Source of the DNA: Thamnaconus septentrionalis
Taxonomy: Eukaryota; Chordata; Actinopteri; Tetraodontiformes; Monacanthidae
Length of the DNA stretch: 64,000 nt
Direction: 5' to 3'
Assembly (NCBI GenBank): GCA_009823395.1
Contig: CM020509.1
Span: 18,975,501-19,039,500 of the forward strand
In this document: positions 36,947 to 54,100 of the stretch, piece by piece
How positions within the stretch are numbered: position 1 is the first letter of the stretch
Layout: each line of letters opens with the position of its first letter
Notes under the pieces: model-generated
Told to the model about the DNA's origin: nothing
The model's database searches: none
The model's input: only the letters and a program-made list of their open reading frames with translations
Made by a program: the position numbers and the translations under genes

Positions 36947-37980
36947 ACGCGTGCGGTCGCTCTAAATTAACTTCTTTGCATCTGCTCCTCCCAGCATCTG
37001 TACGACAGTCTGGTCTCCTGGCAAACCTCTTTAGAGAGTCACCTCCCACACATGTTTTCCCACATGCTGGCCTTTTAGTAAATCAAGCACCTGATGTTTA
37101 AATCCATCCTCGACATCCTGGTAATGCAGGAACCACAAGGGGCTGTTGGAGGAATCTTTGGAGGAATCTCCTTCTCAGCAGCTCCGCTGCGCTCCAGTGA
37201 TTCCGACCGGCTGGAATCACGATTTCCCTGGAAATCTAATGGATGGATTGATTTGGGATGACAGTCCTTGTAATCCCAACTGCACTGGCAATGTTTTAAA
37301 GAAAAATTACATTGTATAAAGTTGTGAGGCAGGAAGCTTTTTTTTTTTTTTTTTTTTTTTTTGGGCTGTGAAAGAGGATGAAAGGCTTTTTTTTTTGTTC
37401 TTTTGTAGATCTCAAGATGTTCCCAGCAAACCTCCAGCAGTTTCCCTCCGGAGACTATAAAGCAAAGTTGGGAACAAGCGGTCACGTGCACGCACATGCA
37501 GCCCACATTCTGTCAAGCAGGTTTTTATTGTCACTTCCAATAAACACTTATTGTGACCAAGAGCAAAACAAATCAATGCACAGCCTTTTATTCCTTCTGC
37601 TAATAAACTCTTAAACACTTCCTAGTACATTTTAGCTGCATTGACTCTTTGTACCTTATAAGAGAGTGTTTTTATATGTGTGTGCTATGTGTTCAATGGA
37701 TTCTTAATTAACTTCATTACCTTTCATTACCTGCCTTCTTAATGTCTGCTGGACACACTATTGTTGGTCGGCGAATTCGTTGGCTGAGATCTGGCATGAG
37801 TTGAATTGGCCGTTTGGGGTCGATAAATGTTTATGTGGAGTGACGAAAAGGCCTGTTAACGCTTTAACAATGTGTCGTCGTGATAATGACACTAATGATG
37901 CACCAGGAATAGTCGGCTCCTAAAATAGAGGTGAGGGGATGGATGTCATTAAAGAGACTCACTCCACTGCTGAAAGCTTC

Positions 37981-38043
<63 letters not shown>

Positions 38044-39410
38044 TGGGTGCTGTCGGTGTGATGTCGGAGGGTGTGTCTGTGTGTTTTTGAGGCAGCGTCA
38101 CAAGCCAGCGATTGTTGGAGTTGTTTGCTGTTGTTATTGTTGCCTATTGCTACCCACGTCGTCTTACTTCCCTTTAACTATTTTCACAGGACAGCGGTGA
38201 TGTCATTCGGCCATTACGTGAACGTGGTCAGGTTCAGACAACAGGTTAGCTCAGCAGTCGCAACATTGGAACACGTGTTTTCGGATGTTGTAGTAGCCGG
38301 TGGATGTTATAAACGACGTGTTTGAGGTGAAGTGGTGATGGGTTCAAGAACACTGCCACGGGGCCCCAGACACAACCAGGCCAGACCAGACCAGGGTCAT
38401 CAGGACCAGGATGGGACCAAAAACCAACCGAGACCAAGGTCGGTTGATAGAACCACTTGCATTAATTGTATAAAAAAAAAAAGAATCATCATATAAAACT
38501 AAAAATGTAATGTAAATGTTGAAACACATATATAAACGTTGGCAGCGTTTGTTTGAAATTTATTGTGTGTAACAAAATGGCCAAAAATAACTTTAACTGT
38601 AACTTTTCCAAATAGATGGATCTTATTGGTCGCATTTGAGGAACCTTCATTTGCATGAACTGTTGTGACACATAATAATAATCATGACGCTGCACTGGGA
38701 CAAGCGTGCCTGGTTTTTGAAACCATGTAAAAGTGGCGTCATGAAGCAGGGCGTGTCTCTACGTCTGCATCACTGTGTCAAAGTCAGTGCCGCCACTGAG
38801 AGGTGGAGAAATATTCACTCCTAAATGCTAAAGGCCTGTTTAAAGCGTAGGGAACAAGTCAGCGTTTCAGACCCAACGTGACCAACGAAATAAAACACTG
38901 CCATGCAGCAATTGGTAATTCCAACCAAAACCACAACAACGTGAAAGAACAAGCCATTAATTTAGTCGTGTGGCAATGATCATTCCGCCACGTCCTAATT
39001 ACTCCACCGCTCGATCAGAGGAGCTTTAACGATGTGTTTTACAGGAACACTGCGTTCAGTAAACTGCTGAGAAACGCAGTGAAATGTTGAAAAATCAGGG
39101 TTCTGGACCATGAAAAGAGAACTAGTCCAGTTTGTGCTGCGGGGGAGCAGATGGCAGTGTGAGGGAGTGAGTCAGTAGCATGTGGTTGGAAGTTGGAGGA
39201 ACCTTTAGATATGAAGACACCGGCTCATTCATCTCCGCTGCATGAAGAAACCGCAGATCTGGAAAATGCAGAAATTCATTCGGTTCAGGGGATAGCGAAT
39301 CGGTACGTGCACACTCATTTGCTCTTGGCAGTGGCTGGAGGTGGGGAGTGAGAGGGATTAGAGGGGGGCGGTGGCGTACGAGTGACGACGACGATGCTCT
39401 TGGCTGTGAT
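35641..39410. other. Gene-free stretch with microsatellites
   Basis: No gene recognised. It holds (GTTT)n near 35888-35910, (AAAT)n near 36347-36366, (AC)n at 36605-36630, (TG)n at 36909-36944, a long T tract at 37340-37362 and (TG)n at 37982-38038. Confidence 0.5.
37982..38038 (+). repeat. (TG)n microsatellite
   Basis: About 28 TG units followed by a G-rich stretch. Short frames here encode only Cys-Val repeats and were not called as genes. Confidence 0.95.
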
Positions 39411-39482
39411 GTGATTGGCTCTCTTTGCAGCGCTCGCGACCCCCCACGGCTATAAAAAAAAAAAGAAATCCCGGCGCCGCGG
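39411..39482 (+). promoter_or_regulatory. Probable TATA-box promoter, likely of the endothelin receptor gene
   Basis: TATAAAA at 39451 lies in GC-rich, CpG-containing sequence (GCGCTCGCGACC just upstream, CCGGCGCCGCGG just downstream) that stands out from its AT-rich surroundings. A splice donor follows about 300 bases later. The next coding exon on this strand is ednrb exon 1 at 46315. Assignment to that gene is inference. Confidence 0.45.
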
Positions 39483-39526
39483 CTTCTGGTGGGTCAGTGC
39501 AGATTCGCCGCGGAGAATCTGACACA

Positions 39527-39568
<42 letters not shown>

Positions 39569-39754
39569 AACACACAAGACGGGACTCGGTGGGAGCTGCA
39601 ACACTCCGGGGAGGTTCACGCAAGACAGAACACCGTGGATTCAGTGGAAGTGCTGGAATAATACGACTATCGTGGGAGAAAGAGAGAGAGAGGGGGGGGA
39701 AGGAGGAAAAAAAAAAAACTTCGCGCCGCGAACGTCACAGCAGCACGCGCTCCG
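39483..39754 (+). other. Probable noncoding first exon of the endothelin receptor gene
   Basis: This GC-rich segment sits about 30 bases after the TATA box and ends at a consensus donor, TCCG followed by GTAAGT at 39755. It contains an (AC)n tract at 39528-39562. A strong acceptor with a long pyrimidine tract at 46175-46211 could receive it, which would give a 6.5-kb first intron. There is no direct evidence of transcription. Confidence 0.4.
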
Positions 39755-42700
39755 GTAAGTTTGTACGTGATTTGATAGAATTGAGGATGAGACTTGAGCA
39801 ACAGCAACGACCGCATGACACGCAGTGAATGCGCCTTTTTCCTGATCACAAACACAAGTATAGGCAATATTATAGAGACAATATAGACACTACATCTGAA
39901 CTCTCCATCAGCTGGAGAAAAATTTTAAAAACTGAAAGACCCATTGTGTGTTTTGGTGGTTTATTTATTTATTTATTTAGACTTGGCTGTTATTTTTATT
40001 TGTTTGTTTTTTTTCGGTTTTACACCCACTAATTTCAAGAAGTGTTGGACTTGGAGACCAGCGAAGGCTCATTATGTATAATGTTTCCAGATGATTGTTT
40101 TTTTGGATGAAAGAGGGACCCCAGAAGGTCAGTTTTTTTTTTAATCTTCTGGTTAGAACAGCCGGTTTCTCCTGCGCTTTTAGTGGCCTTGGAGATTATG
40201 ATGGAGGCTGTAGGAGCTCTTGAGGGCTGTAGTGGAGTCAGGTGACGCACTGTTGAAAGAATTGGTCTGGCTCCAATGCAGGAGACGCCGGTCTGGGTCT
40301 TGTGTCGACCTTGTTGTGTTAATGCTGGTTTATTAGGTCTGGATTGACGTGTGTTAAGGGCCTTCAGGATCACGGATTGTAAGGGTTCCGTCAATTACTG
40401 CCACGACTGAGGTTGCTCGCAATGAAGTGAAAGAAAGTTTGATTAGCTACAGCTGGTTTCAGTTGGAATAGAGTGCAGATTTTCTTCTCCATCTCCATCT
40501 CCATCTCCACTCAAAGTGAAGGTGAGTGAACTGTACAGTATATCATGATCCTTTGGCTTTAATCCGTGTTGCTTGACTGTCAATAAAAAGTGTGTTTTAT
40601 AGCCATAGCCTCTGCATACATAGTGGTTCACCATTGTACTAAATCCATCTTATTTTTTGTATTTTCTTTTTTTTAGTTGAATGATCTTCACAGAGCTTTT
40701 GCTCTTATATGAAAATGGGTATAGTTTCACAGTTTAACGTCTGTAATAAAATATGGTAATTGTTGGCAGTATTGCAAATTTTCTTTTCTTTGCATTTTCT
40801 TAAAGATTTGAAAGCGTTCAATGGGAGTATGGTTCACGTGGCCTTTTTTTTGGCCCTTGTCTTTTATTTTGATGAGTCAGGAAAAGAGGTACTATAAAAA
40901 CGGAAATTGAGTGGAGAGGGCAGGCGGCCAAAGGCCTTTGGGTGTAATTAAGCCTGTGGCCCAAAAGTCAGAGCACATCCTTGATGTGTGCAGCCTGTTT
41001 TCTGCCCGATGACATGCTGCGCCGTCCCAATACATCCGTTTCACAGACCCCCAAAAACCCTGCCGTGTCCCTGCAGAGAGTTTTTATGTGGTGGAACGGC
41101 TCTGGTCTAATGCAGCGCAGGCAAAACAGAAGGTCCCGTTTTTCCACTTTGTTTTATCGTGATCCGATTGCGCCCCTCCGTCCACCCACATAATTTACAC
41201 ACATTATTTGACTTCATGGCCTGCAGCCGCCCAACATATGTCGCATTCACAGTGTGTTTGCCCTCCTGCGGCTGATTTTGATTTACGACATAAAGAGAAC
41301 GGATTGGATTGTTAAGGTTCAGTGGATTGGCTCCGTCTCCCACACGCACAGGTTTCCTTTGGATGTTTTAAAACTGAGGGAAACCGAGAGAGAAACTAGA
41401 ACGACGCTAAATCCAAAGCAGCGGCGTGGAATTGAACCGTCACTGTCTATTTCCACCCAGACCCACCGCTGGTACTTTCCTGTCCTTTTTTTTTTTTTTT
41501 TTTTTTTCATCAAAGCCTTTATCTCTCCAAAACAAAGCTGCAAAACAGCGCAGCGCTATTTTGCAGTTTCACACATGTAATCCATCCTTGTTACAAATGC
41601 AAGTTATTCCATTATTTTTGAATGCAGGTGTAAAACAGGAACGTGCACCTACGGCGGCTGCTACATCTATCATCTAACACTGATAAAACGGAGGTCATCC
41701 TCAAACAACCCTGTCATTTTACTGCGTCAGGAGGGTATTTCTCCCTGCAAAAGGGTTTCGAGAATTCAACAAGTAACTTCATCAATTTAGGAACATTCCA
41801 CTCTGCTCTGTTTACACATCCCCACTACCTCCACTATGTCATGGCTTTGTACTCCAGTCATCCAACATGTCTAACACCTTATAAAAACCCAGATATACTG
41901 TTGAGGCACAAGTTTCCGTTCTGTTTTGGCGCGTGACTCATTGTCAAAGGCCTTACGTAGGTGCAGATGTCTGTCTATAAGTTGTAATCACCATAAGCAA
42001 AGACAACATTTGCTCTCCAGATTTTCTCATGCAGTCAAATTTCAATGCAAAATGAAAACCATGTGAGGATTCCGAAAGGGAAATTACCAATAACGATGAT
42101 ATCCCGTCGTCATTTAGAAACTCAATGAATAAATCAGGAATTAAGCAAGCAAATAAATGGGATCTGGGGAGATAAATCCGTAATAATAAAAAAAAATAAG
42201 AATAACAATTGTGAAGGTTTTAGTCAAACCCTGTTAGTTGTCACACGACCCCTCTAATGTTGCTTGACATCCTCCTAAATGGTCTGAAGCCACTAAAGCT
42301 CATGTCATAACAGTAAAAAGCCGTGCAGCTGCTGCTGATGCATCACTATCAACAGGAAGAACCAACTCAATTGGATAATTCATTGGAATTGCCTACTTTT
42401 TATTCAATTTACTTTTTACCATTCTAATGCAGAACGGGTGCATGCACACAGTGACACACACGCTAGCAAGACTATATGCACTTTTGGTGTTGACGATAAA
42501 ACTGCTCAAAGTGTCGGAACTTCAGAAAGCAAAAGTCTCCATCCATGTTTTTGACTCCATCGGTTCATCAGACCAGCTGATACTAATTAGACAACTCTCT
42601 GGGCAGGTAGACATCTCGGCTAATCAGAATCACTGTGCCAATCATCAAATTAATTTGTTAGCCCATTACGATGTCGGTGTGAAAAGATTTAATCAACCGT

Positions 42701-45242
42701 TATGTAAAATGTTGAGACCAAGGCTTCCTTTGGTCCTTGTGTTTTTATGACATCGTACCTTTTAACTGTCTGACTGGATATCTGGATCTGGTCTCGACTG
42801 CAACACAGCAGCTGTCTAGTACTTTGAAAATAATAGTTTAATGCATAAATGTTGTGCATGTGCAACTATGTGCAGCTATGCAGCAAATCTCTCTGTGAGC
42901 ACTAGACTGGACGTGAATTTCTCACCTCCCTCACCCTTCCGACCGCCTCCCTCCAACCTTTATGACAGTCGGCTCTCAGCCTTTCGGCTTTATCTGCTGC
43001 TTTTCTACAGTTTTTTTTGCACCTTCCCTCTTCCTCCTATTGTTAAAATAAGCACTCTTCTAGATCAAACTGTCGTTCACCCAAATGCGCTGTTGCGCTT
43101 TGGCGTCGTTCCTGTTTACTTTCCCCGCTGTCCGTGTCTTCTCTCGCAACCTCTTCCCACACGGAGTCATATTTTCTAACTACTGTATCCTATCAGTATC
43201 CGCTCTGCCGGCTGCCAATTTTCCATCCAGATTTTAATCTGTTTTATTTTCTCTCAGATATGGCGCCAGAGGAGCTGAGGGTCAGATATGTTTCAGAAGT
43301 AAACATGGTTAGATTAAGAGGATCGGGCCAATTGAAACCCAAAGGTTTTATTGGATTAGACAATCTTGCACTAATGTGACTTAATGAAGCTCTCCGTTAT
43401 GCAGCGCATGGCTTGATGCTGCACATTAGGCTGCCTGAGCACAACCGCGGTACTGTGCCCTCATTTTCTAAAAAAAAAGGAAAAAATTCCAAACCAACCT
43501 TCTCAGAATACGTAAAAATTGATCACATATGATGATGGGTAGCATGAAGGGCACAGCGATATCTCGGCCAAAGCGAATGATTCAGTTCATTTCCACACAC
43601 ATATGGTGTGATGGTTGGTTGGTTTGTTGGACTTTTTTTTTTAATTCAAAGAGTGGAGTTGTCAAATTTCCTAAACTGTCGCTGCTTCACCAACTTATTA
43701 ACAATCAATCAGATTTCATGAAAATAGTTGTATTTCTTGTAGATTAAGACATATAGACAGAAAAGAGAAAACACAATTTCATCAGAGGTGACTGTCTTTG
43801 ACATTATTACATAGGCAAGATTCAGAAAGGTTTTTTTTAAGTCTTTGCCAAACATCCCTCAAGACAAAGAAGAGTTAATGAAGATTTGAATTTTCCAACA
43901 GCTGAAGCCAAAGAAAATAAACAAGGAGATGCAATCTGCTGGACATCACGGTGTGTTTCAGCTGAATGATCTGGAGCTGATTCAATAAAAAAAATTAAAA
44001 ATTATATAATCTAAGTGAGTGTTGAGACTTGGCGTGCGACTGCTGTACTTGTGCTGTTGCTCAATAGAGTTTACAAACATCCGCACTTTGGTCCAACTTC
44101 CCATAATCTTCACACAGTCCCTGCCCTCTTCCAAACGTCCACACTGATCTTCACTCACTGCTTGACGGTGCTTAGCGCATTGAGGCTGTCTGATGTGATT
44201 CTAAGAGCCACTTGTGACAAACAGCAGGGAAATGGATCCTTCCAGGACTTTGTGCATGTGATAGATAGACATAGACTGTGACACACAAGGTTGTGGCAGT
44301 GTAGCAGCTTCGTAACAACAGATCCATAACTTTATAACAATCCATCCTGGGTGCATTTAGCTTGACGCAAGAGTTTTGGTGTTTGGATGTATTTTTTACT
44401 TTAGGGACAAAAAGTGCTGCGGCTCTTTGATCAAAGGCGCATTTTGTCTGTGTGCGGTTCCCTCAACCGCACAGTGCGGTTCTAGTGTTTACACCCCATA
44501 TCAGTGTCTCCCTTTCATGGAACCATGTCAGCCAGACATCCTCATCGGCCACGGTGGCACAACAAACACAACCTCCTTTCTCTCGACGCAGAGAAAGGAG
44601 GTTTGTGTATGTTGAGAGACGTCGTCCAGATGAAGACAGCATGCCTTCGAATAATGGCCGCAAACTGGATGAACAAACAGTCTTCAGGGGGATGAACGGA
44701 AAGCCTTATAAATACCTGTCGGACCACCCCGACCACTAATCGTTGTGACGGTTGTGGTTTACGGACTGCCCAGCAATAAAATGCTACTTTGTAACCAGAA
44801 GTTTTACGGCTGGTTGACAGGAAGCAGCTGCAATGAGAAGATGTGAGGTGTAGGAAACTGGATAGCCCGATTTCTGTCTACTGCAGCAGTTGGAGATCTT
44901 CTCAGGAGGGAAACACACCTCCAGTGTGCAAACTGGCCAGTGTTTGACAGATCTGAAGATGGGCCTGGCAGCAGACAATCTGTCGTGTGTGGGCTGAGTT
45001 TTAGCGCAGATTGGTTGGAGAGGTCCATGGAAATGTTCAACTAACTAATGCTTCTGCATTTTCTGCACATCTTCTAATCCAGTTTTAGACCCGATGTTGA
45101 TTATATCTGATTTTTTTTTAACGATGCTACACTGTCGTCTCGATGATCTTTCGACCGACTCGGCCTCGGCGCACTGTACCGAACAAGACACACAAAGGTG
45201 TCATTGATCAGGGAGAGACGGTAGATACGTATGGAGAGAGGC

Positions 45243-45278
<36 letters not shown>

Positions 45279-45421
45279 GGCAAAACTGATTTCTTGTGAT
45301 GAGTGTGTGAGTTCATCCATGTGATGTTGCTCCTTTGTGTTGGAACAAAACAAGCCTCTGTTCTGGAGCCAAGTGCTGCTATGAATGCCAGTTGTGTTTA
45401 AGTCAGATGGGTCAATACTTA

Positions 45422-45422
<1 letters not shown>

Positions 45423-45488
<66 letters not shown>
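45423..45488 (+). repeat. (TG)n microsatellite
   Basis: About 33 TG units, with a poly-A pair just downstream (45520-45542). Confidence 0.95.
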
Positions 45489-45490
<2 letters not shown>

Positions 45491-45827
45491 ATGTGCATGG
45501 CACTGTATTTGGTTTGGGTAAAAAAAAAAACTAAAAAAAAAAGTGAAACTCTGAATGAGCCGAGAGTTGTCAGTACATTTTACAACTGTTCCCATATGAA
45601 GGAGTCTTTTACATTAGATCTCCTTATTGTGCACCCAGAAAAATGAAAGTAAGCCATTGTAAGTCACATTCCCTAAAAATGACCAAAAGTGTGTGAATGA
45701 GCCCAATTGTCCCAAATCAAAAGAAGCTGTGGGGCAGTTTGAATGATAGACATGGTTTTTTTGAGAGGCACCAAATTTCTCAGCTATCATTGGCTCTTTC
45801 TTTTTGTCTTGCTCTCTCCCTCTCCCT

Positions 45828-45845
45828 CCTCCCTCTCTCTCTCTC

Positions 45846-45889
<44 letters not shown>
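45828..45889 (+). repeat. (CT)n-(AC)n compound microsatellite
   Basis: A CT-rich run is followed directly by about 19 AC units, roughly 320 bases before the acceptor of the first coding exon of the endothelin receptor gene. Confidence 0.9.
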
Positions 45890-45891
<2 letters not shown>

Positions 45892-46211
45892 TACCGAAGC
45901 CATAAACCCGGTGGTTCACAGTTCTTTTGTCTGTTTTATGGGGGTTTTAAGGGCGTCTCCTTCCCTCTCTCTCCGCTTCAGCTCCGACACCTGTTGTCTC
46001 AAAACCTGTTCACAGACATCAAGCTGTCCTTCTTCTCTCTTCAGTCTTTATCTGACCCAGAGGTTTGGTCCCAAAGGCTCTGTGTGGTCCACATGTTTTC
46101 ATGACTAAACTTGAAAGCCTAAAAGACACATAGATTTCATGTAGATAAAGATGCTTTTAGTGTTTAACACAACTCTATTTTTTCTTTCATTCTTTCTTCT
46201 TCCCTATCCAG

Positions 46212-46314
46212 GCAGAACCTGGGTTCATACCAAAGACCATCTTGTGAGGAGCCTCTCAGTGTAGAGAAGAAGTGAAGTGAAGTTTTTCCCACAGGAGGAG
46301 ATCTCAACCAGGAG
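46212..46314 (+). other. 5' UTR segment before the endothelin receptor start codon
   Basis: It begins after a strong acceptor (a pyrimidine run then CCCTATCCAG) and leads to the ATG at 46315. It contains no competing ATG in a long frame. The presence of an acceptor here supports an upstream noncoding exon. Confidence 0.5.
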
Positions 46315-52275
<5,961 letters not shown>

Positions 52276-53122
52276 AACACAAACACTCTCGCTCTCGTGA
52301 CGCTGCCGTCGTCATGCTTTTTATCTCGGGAGGAGTGGCGCCACGCAACGGGGGCCATCGGACGGACTGACATGTGGACGAGTGGGGGTGGGGTTTGGGG
52401 CAAGGTTGAAGGCGGAGTGACGGATCGACTCACAGGACTGTTCCTGCTCAGGCTGCAACGCTCGTGCAAAAAACAAACAAACAAACAAACAAAAAAACTC
52501 TGCTGCTGCTTCAATCTGTTCGTACTCTGGGGCCGTCGTAGCGAACAAAAAGCCCCCCTGGTGGACCAAATCGGTAAATACATTTTAAGAAGAATGTTTG
52601 TACCAAATGTAAATTCATGTAAAGGGTTATCTACGCATATACGTATACTTAGTGTTTGTATCTATCTAGCCTTAGTGTCGGAATAACAGCAGTGGTAGCA
52701 GTACAAAAGCAGTACTACCAGACCTAGCTTTAATACCTCACAGGAGCAAAGCAAGAGGGAAACCGCGACCCCCCCCCCACCCCCCCCCAACCAAAAATAC
52801 ACACACACACACACACACACCACACACACTCCCGCCCTTAAACCTTTTCCACGAAAGAACCCGAGCTGAACACAAGGGTGCCCTCCTGCATATGGCTGTA
52901 ATCAGTAACTGATCATCTGACATGTTGCCACCGAGCCCCGTGATGTCATGTGTCGTGATGACATCACAGCGGATGAAAACAGGCCCTCTTGTGTGTCCTA
53001 CAGTGACGTGGGGAGACAAACACCGGACATCTCCAATCCAGAACTGACTGGTGATTTGAGTCACGCGGAGGGCGGCTGTTATCTGAGAGCGCTGACAAAC
53101 TCCAGATGACTCCACTTGCACC

Positions 53123-53192
<70 letters not shown>

Positions 53193-53910
53193 GTTCGGTT
53201 TGTTATGATTGCAGCACTCACTGTGTGCAAAGACCTAACCTGCCTCCCTAATCTGCAGTGTAGCTTTCTATTTCTCTTACGAGAAAGAACGTAACCTTTC
53301 AGACCAATATTTCACTTCCGCAACTGCTACGCAGATGTTCTCTGTGCCTGAGAATCGACTTGTGAGGGATCGGTTGAGAAATAAAAAAAGTTTTCGGAAG
53401 GAAAAAGAAGAACTGCAGCGCAGCCAGACAGTTTCAAGAAGAGGATGTTTTTTTTTAGCGGTGACGATAATCCCTAAAGTTCATAAGTAGACGTTATTGA
53501 AATACATTAGCTGTTTGGTTTCATATTATCCAAATAAAAATCAGAATTTTGGACATAGGATCTCATTTCCAAGTTAGCCAGTGTGCTATTTACCAGTGTT
53601 TTGTTTGTTTCAATGCGTTTCATCCAGTCCTTCTAGTTTAGCGGAGTTCGCCAGTGCTAGGCTAGGCTAGGCTAGCACCAGTCAGTGGTTTCAGCTAGTC
53701 TGCCAACAAAAAACAGTCTCAGCCACTCCACAGTACACTCCAAAGGCAATTATAACGCCAGAGTATCAATGTACGTGTCTGTGTTGATGGAATAATGTTG
53801 GAAATAAAACCTACCCTTACATCGCATCGCATTTTGAGGGAATAGTGTCTAGCAATGTAGTTTATTTCCTGCAGTTGGTTGTAGGCTACGGCAGCTGTTT
53901 TATTTACCAT
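52276..53910 (+). other. Endothelin receptor 3' UTR (probable) with microsatellites
   Basis: Follows the stop codon at 52273-52275. It contains (AAAC)n near 52468-52495, C-rich and (AC)n tracts at 52769-52828, a long (AC)n at 53132-53190 and a GCTAG pentamer repeat at 53655-53677. How far the transcript runs cannot be read from the sequence. Confidence 0.4.
53132..53190 (+). repeat. (AC)n microsatellite
   Basis: About 29 AC units downstream of the endothelin receptor stop codon. Confidence 0.95.
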
Positions 53911-54100
53911 AAAGTTAAAGGTTAAAGTCCCAGTGATTGTCACATCCCGAGGGATGCGAAATTTGTCCTCGGCATTTGACCCATCATCCCCTCAGTTTTT
54001 GAGGGAGCATTTGGCAGCAGCTGTGCCGCGCCCGTGAATCATTGGGTGATCTAACCCAGACACTCAACCACTAGACCACAGAGCTGGTACCTTTACCTTT
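53911..54100 (+). repeat. Dispersed fish repeat (SINE-like)
   Basis: Contains TTAAAGTCCCAGTGATTGTC, CCTCGGCATTTGACCCATCA, GGCAGCAGCTGTGCCGCGCC and ACCACTAGACCACAGAGCTG, recognisable blocks of a repeat frequent in teleosts. Short GGTTAAAG/CTTTACC words bracket it. Confidence 0.7.

Larger units (their letters stand above)
39755..46211 (+). other. Presumed first intron of the endothelin receptor gene
   Basis: No coding exon was recognised. It holds a T tract at 41488-41507, another near 45246-45277, (TG)n at 45423-45488 and a (CT)n-(AC)n compound repeat at 45828-45889. If the upstream exon is not used, this is simply 5' flank. Short open frames such as 44452-44739 have no recognisable motif. 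Confidence 0.4.

Noticed and set aside
44452..44739. 95-aa plus-strand frame ending in a charged segment
   Set aside because: No recognisable domain, no splice context and no partner exon; it lies in the presumed 5' intron of the endothelin receptor gene.
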